From: JAKFWI01 sp035549875
GTDB lineage: Bacteria > Pseudomonadota > Alphaproteobacteria > Caulobacterales > Aquidulcibacteraceae
Assembly (NCBI GenBank): GCA_035549875.1
Contig: DASZPV010000207.1
Coordinates: forward strand, 1 to 42,486
Reading direction: 5' to 3'
Length of the DNA: 42,486 nt
The notes beneath the pieces are model-generated. The model did not search any database. It had not been told where the DNA came from and saw only the letters and a program-made list of their open reading frames with translations. Shown here piece after piece: positions 22,030 through 30,483 of the stretch; position 1 is the first letter of the stretch, and each line of letters opens with the position of its first letter. Position numbers and translations under genes: made by a program.

Positions 22030-24699
22030 TCAGAATTTCGCGTCGAGCGAAATCCCGATGAGCCGGCCAACGGGATTGGTCAGCGTCGGATCGAAACCGC
22101 CGCCGCCGTTGGAGCTTTGCGCGATGTTCACGAACGGCGGATCTTCGTCGAACAGGTTGCGGACGTCGAGCGCAACCGTGAACGGATGGGTCTCGCCGAA
22201 CTGCCAGCCGACGCGCGCGTCCACCGTGGTGTAGGACGCCACCTTCTGCACCGGCGTGGCGGTAATGTTGTCGTAGCCGTTGAGGTAGTTGACGAACAGG
22301 TTGGCCAGCGCCGGCCCTTTGTTCCACGAAACGCTGCCGCGGGTTTTGAACTTCAGCGGATTGAAGATCGTGTTGAGCTGATCGAGCAGCGGCGCGGAAA
22401 CCGAGATCGCGGTCTTGTAATTGGTGAAATAGGTGCCGTTCAGGCCAAGATTGAAATCGCCCATGCTTTCCGTTCCGAACCGGTAGCTGGCCTGGAAGTC
22501 GACGCCTTCCGCGATGGTCTTGGCGAGATTGGAGTTGCGGCCTTCGACAAACAAGGTGACCGGCGAAGGCAGCACGCCGGTAAAGCCGGTTTCGGCCAAT
22601 TGCTGGGCGATCAACGCCGCCGAAGGATTGCGCACGATGATGTTCGTGCCGGCAAGCTGGGCCTCCTTGCTCAGGATCGCTAGATCGGAGAGGTAGGCCA
22701 CGACCTGGTTTTCGTAATCGACCTTGAAATAGGTCACGCTCAGCTTCGCGCCGGGCAGCACTTTCGGCGTAAGATCGAAGCCATACGACCAGCTCTTGGC
22801 CGTCTCAGGCGACAAAGTCAGGTTCGCGCCCGAGCGCGCCACACCCTGGCGGATCGCCCCGCCGATCGTGGGATCGGAATAATTCTGGACGAATAGCGAA
22901 TTCGTGTTCCCGTAGATCTGCGAGATCGTCGGCGCACGGAATGACGTGCCGTAACTGGCGCGCAGCTTCAGATCCTCGACCGGGGACCAATCGAGCCCGA
23001 TTTTCGGATTCCGCGTGATGCCCACGTCGCTATATTCGTCATAACGCCCGGCGACATCGAGATTGAGGCTATGAATGCCGGGAACCGCGTTGCCCTCGCC
23101 GACGATCGGAATCAAAAGCTCGCCGTAATATGAATCCACTTTGCGCGTGCGATTGCTGATCGTGGAGGTGACGGCGAAAACCGTGCCGGCATAGTTCACC
23201 TGCACGACGTGGAAGTCCTGCCCTTCATAGCCGACCACGCCTTTGACCTCGCCGCCCGGCAAAGCAAACAGCGGCCCATCGAGCTTGGCTTCATAGAATT
23301 TAAGCGTGGTGCGCCCATTGGCCTTCGAGTAGCCGATCAGGATGTTGTTGATCACTGACGCGCTGTTGGGCCCGCCAAACGGATTGAACGCTGTCGCCGG
23401 ATTGGCGCTGGCCAGAGCGGCGTTCAGCGCCGCAGCGTTGGCGACGTTGTGGCTGACGCTGCGATCGTCGTTGCGGCCGGCCGTGTAGCTGGTTTCAAAA
23501 TTCCAGTTGGCCGGCAGTTTGTAGCGGGCGCCGAGCGTAAGCTCGAAAGCCTTGGAGAACCCATCCGAATAGCCCTGCGGATAATCGTTGATGAACGAAT
23601 ACCCCACGGTTTCACTGGCCGGTTTGGCAATGGCGGACGGCCACGCGAAAAAGGCATTGGTGCTTGGCACCGTGATCGAGCTGTTCGCCGCGCCGTTGTA
23701 TATCTTGAACGTCCGCTTGGATGCAAAGCCGTCCCCGAATATCTGGAGCCGATCGCCGAAGTTCTGCTCAAAGGTCGTCGCCAGGCTGTTGCGGTCCTGT
23801 AGCGGGATCAGGTCGGCGATCTGCAGATTGTCGCAGCGGTTGGCCGCGGCGGCGACGAGCGCGCTGCTTGCGCCGGCCCCGACGCCGCCAACCGGGATCG
23901 GATAGGTCACGCCACTGACGGTTATCGTTCCAGGAGCGCAGTTCGTTACGCGGAAATCGCCGCCGCCCTTGGCGCGAAGATCGCCGCGAAAGAAATCGCG
24001 ATTGATGCCGTTAAGCGCCGAATGGTAGCCGTTCTCGACCGCGAGCGTGAAGCGCCCGCTGTCCCATTTCTTGCCGACGATCACGCCGAGTTGGCTCTCG
24101 TCGTAATCCTTGCCCACGGCGAAGCGCGACGTGGCCTGGATGCCTTCAAAGTCGCGGCGCAGAATCAAATTGACCACGCCGGCGATGGCGTCCGAGCCGT
24201 AGATCGCCGACGACCCATCCGCCACGATTTCCACGCGGCTGAGCGCAAGTGTGGGAATGATCGAAGGATCGACGGCAAACCCGGTCGTGCCCTGCGGCAC
24301 GGCGCGGTGGCCATCTACCAGAACCAGCGTCGTGAACGGCCCGATGCCGCGCAGGTTCACGGTGGTTCCGTAGGTGATGTTGTTGGAGCCGCCCGATTGA
24401 CCGCGGGAGCTTTCGGAAATGCCCAGGTTAAAAACCTGCGGCACTTGCTGAATCAATTGCGTCGTCGTTACGGCGCCAGACGATTCGACGTCGCCGCGGC
24501 TGATGCTGACAATTGCCGAACCGACCGGCGCAACGCCGCGTACGCGGCTGCCAGTCACAACAATATCGCTTGATGCGTCAGTCGCGGGCGCCTGCGCGGC
24601 GGCTACGCCGCTGGCGGCGCCGGCTAGCACGGCGCCAGCCGCTGCGGCCTTCATCAGTGTGCGCGAAAAAAGGCTCTTGCCGTTTTTATGTTGGTTCAT
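22030..24699 (-). CDS. TonB-dependent outer-membrane receptor
   Basis: 889 residues: signal peptide (about 1-35), a short linker, a plug domain beginning near DIVVTGSRVRG with the usual VTTTQLIQQVPQVF, and a large barrel ending in LDAKF with the terminal Phe of outer-membrane proteins. This is the architecture of sphingomonad and caulobacter TonB receptors that import carbohydrate or aromatic compounds rather than siderophores. Start is ATG at 24699 with GGGGAGAGA upstream; an upstream extension lacks a signal peptide at its N-terminus and is rejected. It is followed by its own terminator and then the TRAP/tannase operon on the same strand, so it probably brings the ester substrate through the outer membrane. 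Confidence 0.95.
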   Translation of the reverse strand: MNQHKNGKSLFSRTLMKAAAAGAVLAGAASGVAAAQAPATDASSDIVVTGSRVRGVAPVGSAIVSISRGDVESSGAVTTTQLIQQVPQVFNLGISESSRGQSGGSNNITYGTTVNLRGIGPFTTLVLVDGHRAVPQGTTGFAVDPSIIPTLALSRVEIVADGSSAIYGSDAIAGVVNLILRRDFEGIQATSRFAVGKDYDESQLGVIVGKKWDSGRFTLAVENGYHSALNGINRDFFRGDLRAKGGGDFRVTNCAPGTITVSGVTYPIPVGGVGAGASSALVAAAANRCDNLQIADLIPLQDRNSLATTFEQNFGDRLQIFGDGFASKRTFKIYNGAANSSITVPSTNAFFAWPSAIAKPASETVGYSFINDYPQGYSDGFSKAFELTLGARYKLPANWNFETSYTAGRNDDRSVSHNVANAAALNAALASANPATAFNPFGGPNSASVINNILIGYSKANGRTTLKFYEAKLDGPLFALPGGEVKGVVGYEGQDFHVVQVNYAGTVFAVTSTISNRTRKVDSYYGELLIPIVGEGNAVPGIHSLNLDVAGRYDEYSDVGITRNPKIGLDWSPVEDLKLRASYGTSFRAPTISQIYGNTNSLFVQNYSDPTIGGAIRQGVARSGANLTLSPETAKSWSYGFDLTPKVLPGAKLSVTYFKVDYENQVVAYLSDLAILSKEAQLAGTNIIVRNPSAALIAQQLAETGFTGVLPSPVTLFVEGRNSNLAKTIAEGVDFQASYRFGTESMGDFNLGLNGTYFTNYKTAISVSAPLLDQLNTIFNPLKFKTRGSVSWNKGPALANLFVNYLNGYDNITATPVQKVASYTTVDARVGWQFGETHPFTVALDVRNLFDEDPPFVNIAQSSNGGGGFDPTLTNPVGRLIGISLDAKF

Positions 24700-25003
24700 G
24701 TCTCTCCCCGTTCCGTTGTTCTGATCGGCCTTGCCGCGCCCGGCGGCATCCGCGTCCAAGCGCATGACTATGCATCACGTCGCCGCGCTGCGCGCTATGC
24801 CATTCGGAATAGTAGCAGCGCCAACAGTTGCGATGAATATTCAACGCTCTGCGAAGCCGAACTGTACGCCGGCTTGCGCGTGGCTCCTTCCCCGCAGCCG
24901 TACCGCTGCATATATTGTGATAGTATATAATCATTTTGCCGACGCAAGCGGCTTTGCGGCGCCAGGCCCGTTTCCGTAGTAGTCCCGGCCGGATCGCGGT
25001 TGT
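24700..25003. other. Upstream region of the TonB receptor gene
   Basis: About 300 bases with no supported gene, between the receptor and the MliC gene. It holds an AT-rich island near 24910-24935 that is the best promoter/operator candidate for the receptor (listed separately). If that promoter is used, the mRNA has a leader of about 200 bases; I see no recognisable riboswitch in it. Confidence 0.45.
24918..24947 (-). promoter_or_regulatory. Candidate promoter/operator of the TonB receptor
   Basis: On the minus strand TTGCGT (24947-24942) is followed after 16 bases by TACTAT (24925-24920). The -10 overlaps an inverted repeat, TGAT-N8-ATCA (24918-24933), inside a run of AT unusual for this GC-rich region. 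A regulator binding there would block the promoter. The regulator is not identifiable. Confidence 0.4.
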
Positions 25004-25336
25004 TTATTTCGCGACGCGGCAGGTCGCCGGTGCGGCTGCGCCGATTTTAAACGTCGCTTCGTCGCCTTTGTTCCAAAATTCGTGCGTGGCAGTGGCATAT
25101 CGCGCGCCGCTGGCCGCCCTTACGTGAGGCAGCGCAAGCTTTCCGCCGTCCGCGAAATGAAGCTCCACCGCATCGGGGCTGACGAGAAACGCAGCGGTGA
25201 ACGATACCCCGTTTTCGCAGCCGAACGCGACCACCGCCTCGGTATTGCGGGTAAGACCGACGGCGGGCGCCGGGCCAGGGGGCGCTGTCTGGCAGGCGGC
25301 AAGACCGAGAACGGCGGCAAACGGCAAAATGCGCAT
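25004..25336 (-). CDS. MliC-family lipoprotein (lysozyme inhibitor)
   Basis: 110 residues with a lipobox LAAC (Cys15). The mature part follows the MliC pattern: FGCENGVSFTAAF, then VRAASGARYATATHEFWNKGDEATF and a final Cys in PATC, which pairs with the first Cys. The SASGARY-like loop is the part that inserts into the active site of c-type lysozyme in known members. AGGAGC precedes the ATG. It lies 9 bases after the SIMPL gene and is probably co-transcribed with it. The cell location should be the inner face of the outer membrane or the periplasm. Confidence 0.9.
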   Translation of the reverse strand: MRILPFAAVLGLAACQTAPPGPAPAVGLTRNTEAVVAFGCENGVSFTAAFLVSPDAVELHFADGGKLALPHVRAASGARYATATHEFWNKGDEATFKIGAAAPATCRVAK

Positions 25337-25345
25337 GACCAGCTC

Positions 25346-26107
25346 CTATCTGGGCGCCGGCGCAGGCGCGGCCATCGAGGCGCCGACTTCAAACACGACG
25401 GAGACTTCCGCTGTGTAAAGCTGCGCCTCCGGAGCAATCGGCGGCGGGGTCACGGCATCGTCGGCCGAGCGCGCGAAGCTCTCGGCGCGGATCGCCCGAT
25501 TGCCGGTCTGGGCGATCATTCCGTTACCGCCTTCCTCGACCAGCAGCAGGCGCCCCAGCCGATAGCCGGCGCCTTCGGAATAGATGCGCGCCTTGGCGAC
25601 CGCATCCTCGATCGCCGCCTTGCGCGCGGCGGTGCGGGCCTTCAGCGTATCGTCGATGAAAAACTCGACATCGGAGAACGTGTCCGGCGAAGCGTTCACA
25701 GCGACCTCCACCGTGCGGGCGAGCAGCGCGAGATCTTTCACGCGGATAGTCACCGCCGCGGTTGCTTCATAACCGTTGATTTTGTCGGGCCTTCGCGTGC
25801 CGCCTTCCTTCATCACCGGCCGCACGGAGAAATCCGTGCGCTCAAGCGCGGTCTTTTGCGCATCAATGGCGCGCACGGCGGCGTCCAGCGCGCGGGCGCG
25901 TGTAGAGACCGCTTCGGTCGCTTCGTTCGCGGTTTTGCCCGGTGCGTAGAAGGAAATCTTGATCCGCGCCTGATCGGGCGGCAGGTAGAGTTCCGCCCGG
26001 CCCGCAACCCGCACGACGGCCGGATCATACGGCTTAAGCGGCAGCGTGTCGGCGCGCGCGGCGAGCGGCGCGGCGGCAAGCGCCAGAACGGCAAGCAGAA
26101 AACGCAT
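25346..26107 (-). CDS. SIMPL (DUF541) domain periplasmic protein
   Basis: 253 residues with a signal peptide (about 1-19, ending ARA). The SIMPL domain is recognised by VVRVAGRAELYLPPDQARIKISF near the start, the NGYEATAAVTIRVKDL stretch (about 110-125), and the Ala-rich helix TARKAAIEDAVAKAR followed by EGAGYRLGRLL. Family members are found in the envelope and are linked to stress, but no reaction is established. It starts 136 bases from the divergent GT-C gene and is followed by MliC. Confidence 0.9.
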   Translation of the reverse strand: MRFLLAVLALAAAPLAARADTLPLKPYDPAVVRVAGRAELYLPPDQARIKISFYAPGKTANEATEAVSTRARALDAAVRAIDAQKTALERTDFSVRPVMKEGGTRRPDKINGYEATAAVTIRVKDLALLARTVEVAVNASPDTFSDVEFFIDDTLKARTAARKAAIEDAVAKARIYSEGAGYRLGRLLLVEEGGNGMIAQTGNRAIRAESFARSADDAVTPPPIAPEAQLYTAEVSVVFEVGASMAAPAPAPR

Positions 26108-26181
26108 CGAGAATCCCCTGGTTAAGCGGCCTCAATCCGCGCTGAAATGGTGGCGAAATCGCGGTGAGCGGCCGGCTGAAA

Positions 26182-26196
26182 TTAAGGTTTTGCTAA
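26182..26196. promoter_or_regulatory. CtrA-like site in a divergent promoter region
   Basis: TTAA-N7-CTAA differs at one base from the CtrA full site TTAA-N7-TTAA of alphaproteobacteria. It sits between the divergent SIMPL gene and the first GT-C-like gene. The motif is short, so this is only a suggestion. Confidence 0.25.
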
Positions 26197-26243
26197 GCGC
26201 CATCCTAACCAAACGGTAGGGCCGCGCGGGTATTTTCGCCGCC

Positions 26244-28004
26244 ATGCAGACTATAACCCTGTCGCCGGCACAGCGCGCCTTGTTGCTTTGCCTTGTCGTC
26301 GCGCTAGCGGCTTGCATTCGCCCGATGGGTGAATTCATGCGCAGCCTCGGCGACACCGATGATGCGATGCGCCTGGTCGAAGCGCGCGCGCTTCTGCACG
26401 GGCGCGCCTGGGGGGACCTGATCGAACCGCGCCTGGCGCCCCCGGCGGGCCTGGCGGTGCACTGGTCGCGCCTGGTGGATGCGCCGATCGCCCTGATGCT
26501 CGGCTTCTTCAGCCTGATCTTCGGCTCGGCGTGGGGCGAAACGATCACCCGCGCGCTCTGGCCGGTCTCTCTGTTCGTCCCGACAGCGTGGCTGTGGATC
26601 AAGAGCGCGCAGAAGATGGGCGGCGAAATAGCGATGTGGGCGGCCGCTGCGATCGCGCCGCTGTGCTTCGTGGTCTGGGATCAATTCGCGCCCGGCCGGC
26701 TGGACCATCACAATGTCCAGCTTCTGCTGATGTCGGCGATGATGTTTCTGGCGCTGGAAGCCGAACGCCCGCGCAATGCCGCGATCATGGGCGGGGCGTG
26801 CGCGCTTTCCATCGCCGTGGGATTTGAGACCCTGCCGGTGATCGTGTGGGCGGCGGGGCTGATTGCGCTGCGTTTCGTCTGGTCGAAAAATAATTCGCCA
26901 GCAGCTTACGCCTTCGGTCTGGCGCTTGCCGGCGTCGCTGGGCTCGCTTTCCTCGTGCAGACGCCGCCTGCCTGGTGGCTGCGCACCGGCTGCGACGCGC
27001 TGGCGTTCAATGGCGTGGCAGGCGCGGCGCTCTCCGGCCTTGCCCTCGCCGGCGTTGCACGCCTCTCGCCAAACGGCGTGGCCTTGCGTCTTGCCGGCGC
27101 CGGCGTTGCCGGCGCGCTCGGCGTAGCGGTGTTCATCGCGCTGCATCCCTCTTGCTTGCACGGCCCTTACGCCGATCTCGATCCGCGGCTGAACGCGATT
27201 TGGCTCGACCGCGTCGGCGAAGCGCGCACGTTCATGCAAGTTCTAAAGAGTCAGCCCGTTATCGGCATAGCCGGCGGCCTGCTGCCGCTGGGCGCGCTGA
27301 TCGCCGCCTGCGTCAGCATTGCGCGCGGCAAGCGCGAGCCTGGCTTTGTAGCGCTTACCGTTCTGCTGGCGCTGACCGCCGTTGTAGGCCTCATCGAGTC
27401 GCGCGGCATGGTGCTCGCCACCGCCGCAGCGATACCGCTCGCCGCCGCGCAATTGGCGCAGATCAAAAAGGTCAACGGCGTGCGCCCAATGATCGCCGGG
27501 TTGGCGCTCGGCCTGTTCACCAGTCCGAGCGTAGCGTTTTTATTGTTCGGCGCGCTGACGCCCTCTGACGTTCAGGCGCGCGAAAAGCATGCCGTGCTCG
27601 ACCAGGACAAATGTTTCGAGACCGGCGCTTTTGCGGCGATGAATCGCCTGACGCCGGGCGTGGTGTTCGCCGACCTTGACGCCGGACCGCACATCCTGGC
27701 GCACACCGCGCATGCGGCGGCGTCCGCGCCTTATCACCGCCTCGGCCAGCCAATTTACGATGCGATGACCGTGTTCTACGGACCGGCGGCGAAGGCCGAA
27801 CCCGTCATCGCGCGCGCCGGCGCCGACTACATCGCCCTCTGCCGCAACGGCGTGTTCGCGCAGGAACTGCAGCACGGCTCGTTTGCCGAAGCGCTGCTCC
27901 GCGGTCCGATTCCAGCTTGGCTTATGCCGCTCGACAGCAGGGACGGCGATTATGCGCTGTTCAAGGTGCAAAAGCCGGGCGGCGTGATCGCCAGCCTGAA
28001 ATGA
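26244..28004 (+). CDS. GT-C-like polytopic membrane protein 1
   Basis: 586 residues with about 10-12 hydrophobic segments. The first outer loop has an acidic motif GDTDDAMRLVEARALLHG (Asp37, Asp39, Asp40), followed by HWSRLVDAP (73-81) and GRLDHHNVQ (151-159). Acidic residues in the first loop and a multi-spanning body are features of GT-C glycosyltransferases such as STT3, ArnT and PMT, which use lipid-linked sugars; I place it there with caution because the family is largely uncharacterised. The C-terminal domain after about residue 450 is soluble and probably periplasmic. The stop overlaps the start of a close paralogue as ATGA. Confidence 0.75.
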   Translation: MQTITLSPAQRALLLCLVVALAACIRPMGEFMRSLGDTDDAMRLVEARALLHGRAWGDLIEPRLAPPAGLAVHWSRLVDAPIALMLGFFSLIFGSAWGETITRALWPVSLFVPTAWLWIKSAQKMGGEIAMWAAAAIAPLCFVVWDQFAPGRLDHHNVQLLLMSAMMFLALEAERPRNAAIMGGACALSIAVGFETLPVIVWAAGLIALRFVWSKNNSPAAYAFGLALAGVAGLAFLVQTPPAWWLRTGCDALAFNGVAGAALSGLALAGVARLSPNGVALRLAGAGVAGALGVAVFIALHPSCLHGPYADLDPRLNAIWLDRVGEARTFMQVLKSQPVIGIAGGLLPLGALIAACVSIARGKREPGFVALTVLLALTAVVGLIESRGMVLATAAAIPLAAAQLAQIKKVNGVRPMIAGLALGLFTSPSVAFLLFGALTPSDVQAREKHAVLDQDKCFETGAFAAMNRLTPGVVFADLDAGPHILAHTAHAAASAPYHRLGQPIYDAMTVFYGPAAKAEPVIARAGADYIALCRNGVFAQELQHGSFAEALLRGPIPAWLMPLDSRDGDYALFKVQKPGGVIASLK

Positions 28005-29752
28005 CGGCGCTGAGCCTCACGCCAAATCAGAAGGCATTGCTGCTGTGCATGGCGGTGGCCGCGGCGGCGTGTATCCAACCGGTCGCGGGTCTTGCGCATT
28101 CCTACGGCGACGCTGATGACGCGACCCGCCTGGTCGAAGTGCGCGCGCTGCTGCACGGACGCGGCTGGTTCGATCTGGTCGAGCCGCGGTTTGCGCCGCC
28201 GCTGGGACTGGACGTGCATTGGTCACGCCTTGTCGATGCGCCGATCGCCCTTTTGCTTGGCGTGTTCTCTTTTCTCTTCGGCTCGCCAGCGGGAGAAATC
28301 CTCACCCGCGCGATCTGGCCCGTCGCGGTGTTTGCGCCAGCGGCGTTCTGCTGGATCAGGATCGCCGGGCGTCTTGGCGGAACGGCCGCGATGTGGGCCG
28401 CCGCGGCGATGGCGCCTTTGTGCGGGTCCATGTTCCAGGAATTCGAGCCCGGCCGGCTCGATCATCATAACGTCCAGATCGCGCTGGTGGCGGGCCTGAT
28501 GCTGGCCTCGCTCGACGCGCAGCGCCCGCGCGCCGCGGCGCTCATGGGCGCGCTGTGCGGCATTTCGCTGGCGATTGGCTTTGAGACCGCGCCCGTGATT
28601 GTCTGGGCCGCCGGCTTGATCGCGCTGCGTTTTGCCTGGTCGAAAGACAATGCGCCGGCGGCGGTTGCCTTCGGACTGGCGCTGGCGGTGTCGACGGGCG
28701 CGGCATTCCTGGTTCAGACGCCGCCATCGTGGTGGCTGCGCACGGGGTGCGATGCGCTGGCGTTCAATGGCCTTGCTGGAGCCACCACATCGGGACTGGT
28801 GCTGGCGGGCTTTGCCTATCGCAGTTCGGACAGCCGGCTCACGCGGTTTGGCGCCGCCGTCATCGCCGGTTGTGTCGGCGTCGCGGCGCTCATTGCGTTG
28901 CATCCGTCCTGCCTGCATGGCCCTTACGCTGACATGGACCCGCGCATCAATGCCGTCTGGCTCAGCCGCGTGAGCGAGGCGCGCAGCTTTTTCCACCTGC
29001 TCGCCGATCAGCCTCTGATGGGCGTGACGATTGCGGCCATACCCCTCGCCGCGCTCTGGCTGAGCATCGCACGCCTCCGCAAAAATCCTGATGTCGGCTT
29101 GCTCGCGCTGACAGTGCTGCTCGCGATGACCTGCGCGGTCAGCCTCGTGCAGGTTCGCGGCATTGCGGTAGCGACGGCGGCGGCGATCCCGCTCGCGGCC
29201 GCAGGCCTCACGCGCCTGCCGCAACTCAATCGTTTGAGCCCTTTGCTCGCCGGCCTCGCCATCGGCGTGCTGGCGAACTCGACCATGCTCGGCGCTTTTC
29301 TTGGCGCGCTCGCGCCAGCCAATGTCATGGCGCACGAACAGCATGGCGCGGCCAACAGCGAAGCGTGCCTGACCAACGAAGCGTTCGCGGATTTGCGCCG
29401 CCTGCCAGCCGGCGTGGTGATGGCCGATCTGGACGCCGGCCCCCACATCCTGGCGCAGACAGTGCACAGCGCCGTCGCGGGCCCCTATCACCGGATCGGC
29501 GCCGAGATTTTCGACTCGATGACCATTTTCGCGGGCTCGCCCGGCGCGGCCGAAACGATCATCGCCCGCGACCACGCCGACTATGTCGCCTTCTGCCGAA
29601 GCGGCGTATTCGCCGCCGAGGCCAAGCCGGGCTCGTTCGGCTTTGGACTGCTGCACGGCGGCCACCCCGCATGGCTTGCCCCCATTGAGGGCCGGCAAGG
29701 CGCTTACGCCCTGTTTAAAGTAAACAAATCGGCGCTGGCGGCGATTTCCTGA
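28001..29752 (+). CDS. GT-C-like polytopic membrane protein 2 (tandem paralogue)
   Basis: 583 residues, collinear with the preceding gene over its full length: GDADDATRLVEVRALLHGRG, HWSRLVDAP, GRLDHHNVQ, WWLRTGCDALAFNG and LHPSCLHGPYADMDPR occur at nearly the same positions. The two are therefore a tandem duplication kept in one operon with a 4-base start/stop overlap at 28001. An in-frame extension upstream lies inside the first gene and is rejected. If the GT-C assignment is right, the pair may act as a heterodimer or on two related acceptors. Nothing nearby identifies the sugar or acceptor. Confidence 0.75.
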   Translation: MTALSLTPNQKALLLCMAVAAAACIQPVAGLAHSYGDADDATRLVEVRALLHGRGWFDLVEPRFAPPLGLDVHWSRLVDAPIALLLGVFSFLFGSPAGEILTRAIWPVAVFAPAAFCWIRIAGRLGGTAAMWAAAAMAPLCGSMFQEFEPGRLDHHNVQIALVAGLMLASLDAQRPRAAALMGALCGISLAIGFETAPVIVWAAGLIALRFAWSKDNAPAAVAFGLALAVSTGAAFLVQTPPSWWLRTGCDALAFNGLAGATTSGLVLAGFAYRSSDSRLTRFGAAVIAGCVGVAALIALHPSCLHGPYADMDPRINAVWLSRVSEARSFFHLLADQPLMGVTIAAIPLAALWLSIARLRKNPDVGLLALTVLLAMTCAVSLVQVRGIAVATAAAIPLAAAGLTRLPQLNRLSPLLAGLAIGVLANSTMLGAFLGALAPANVMAHEQHGAANSEACLTNEAFADLRRLPAGVVMADLDAGPHILAQTVHSAVAGPYHRIGAEIFDSMTIFAGSPGAAETIIARDHADYVAFCRSGVFAAEAKPGSFGFGLLHGGHPAWLAPIEGRQGAYALFKVNKSALAAIS

Positions 29753-29763
29753 CGGCTGAGGCG

Positions 29764-29792
29764 TTGACTTCCGCGCCGCCCGCAGCGTATCT
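29764..29792 (+). promoter_or_regulatory. Promoter candidate for rpmG
   Basis: TTGACT and GTATCT are separated by 17 bases and lie about 40 bases before the rpmG start. This fits the housekeeping promoter form of alphaproteobacteria, where the -10 is often weak. Confidence 0.5.
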
Positions 29793-29832
29793 CCGCGCCT
29801 TCGTTTTCAGCCCAGACATTTTGGGGCCCGTC

Positions 29833-30000
29833 ATGGCCAAGCCGACCACTCTTAAGATACGCCTCAATTCCTCGGCCGGGACCGGCTTCTTCTATGTCAC
29901 CAAGAAGAACCCGCGCACCAAGACCGAGAAACTGAAGTTCAACAAATACGATCCGGTCGCGCGCAAGCACGTCGAATTCGTCGAAGGCAAGATCAAGTAG
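29833..30000 (+). CDS. rpmG: 50S ribosomal protein L33
   Basis: 55 residues starting MAKPTTLKIRLNSSAGTGFF and containing KKNPRTKTEKL, diagnostic of bacterial L33 and matching its usual length. The ATG at 29833 gives the standard N-terminus; a longer upstream frame is not protein-like. This form lacks the four zinc-binding cysteines of the C+ type, so it is the zinc-free version common in proteobacteria. It has its own promoter candidate and a strong terminator. Confidence 0.98.
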   Translation: MAKPTTLKIRLNSSAGTGFFYVTKKNPRTKTEKLKFNKYDPVARKHVEFVEGKIK

Positions 30001-30025
30001 GATCGCTTTCAGCGTCGATTTCATA

Positions 30026-30050
30026 ACGCCCGGCCTCGGCCGGGCGTTTC
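30026..30050 (+). terminator. Terminator after rpmG
   Basis: ACGCCCGGCC-TC-GGCCGGGCGT is a perfect 10-bp stem followed by TTCCGTTT, 26 bases after the rpmG stop. It lies between convergent genes and probably also limits read-through from the other side. Confidence 0.8.
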
Positions 30051-30057
30051 CGTTTAG

Positions 30058-30483
30058 CTACCCCGCCAATTCGTAATCCGGCTCGCCGAGATTATCGCGA
30101 ACGAAGCGGACGGCGCAGGGATCGATGTCGGCGACATCGTCGATGCCATTTTCGGCCAAGGCTTCGGCGAACAGCAGCACCGCATCGTTCGGAAAATCGC
30201 TTTCGCTGGCGACGCTCTGAAACTCTGACTCTACGGCGCCGGCCATCGCGGCGAACACCGCGCTCCGGAACTGCAGGCGCTTGACCTTCGGCTCGTCGAT
30301 CCGGTCCCAGGCCGCTTCCAGCGCGGCCTCCATATCCGCCTTGCGCGTCTTTACCAGGAACGCGCTCTCTGGCCCGTTGGCGAACACCACAAGGGGCACA
30401 TAGCCTTCGGCGGCGACAGCTTCCTCCTGCGAGCCGCGATCATCGTCGGCGCTGAGCTGGATGATGAAGAAATCGACTTTCAC
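30058..30483 (-). CDS. Hypothetical acidic protein next to UvrD
   Basis: 141 residues, strongly acidic, no signal peptide or membrane segment. I do not recognise the family. The start is GTG at 30483, whose GTGA overlaps the helicase stop codon, so the two are translated together. Two-domain character is suggested by the beta-rich first half (VDFFIIQLSADDD) and helical second half. A role linked to the helicase is possible from the coupling but not shown. Confidence 0.75.
   Translation of the reverse strand: MKVDFFIIQLSADDDRGSQEEAVAAEGYVPLVVFANGPESAFLVKTRKADMEAALEAAWDRIDEPKVKRLQFRSAVFAAMAGAVESEFQSVASESDFPNDAVLLFAEALAENGIDDVADIDPCAVRFVRDNLGEPDYELAG

Noticed and set aside
25082..26125. Long plus-strand frame opposite MliC and SIMPL genes
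   Set aside because: Arg/Gly-rich shadow frame; both minus-strand genes have signal sequences and family motifs.
28223..29698. Long antisense frame (491 residues) opposite the second GT-C-like gene
   Set aside because: Arg/Ala/His-rich composition typical of a GC-rich shadow frame; the opposite strand encodes a clear membrane protein with a paralogue.
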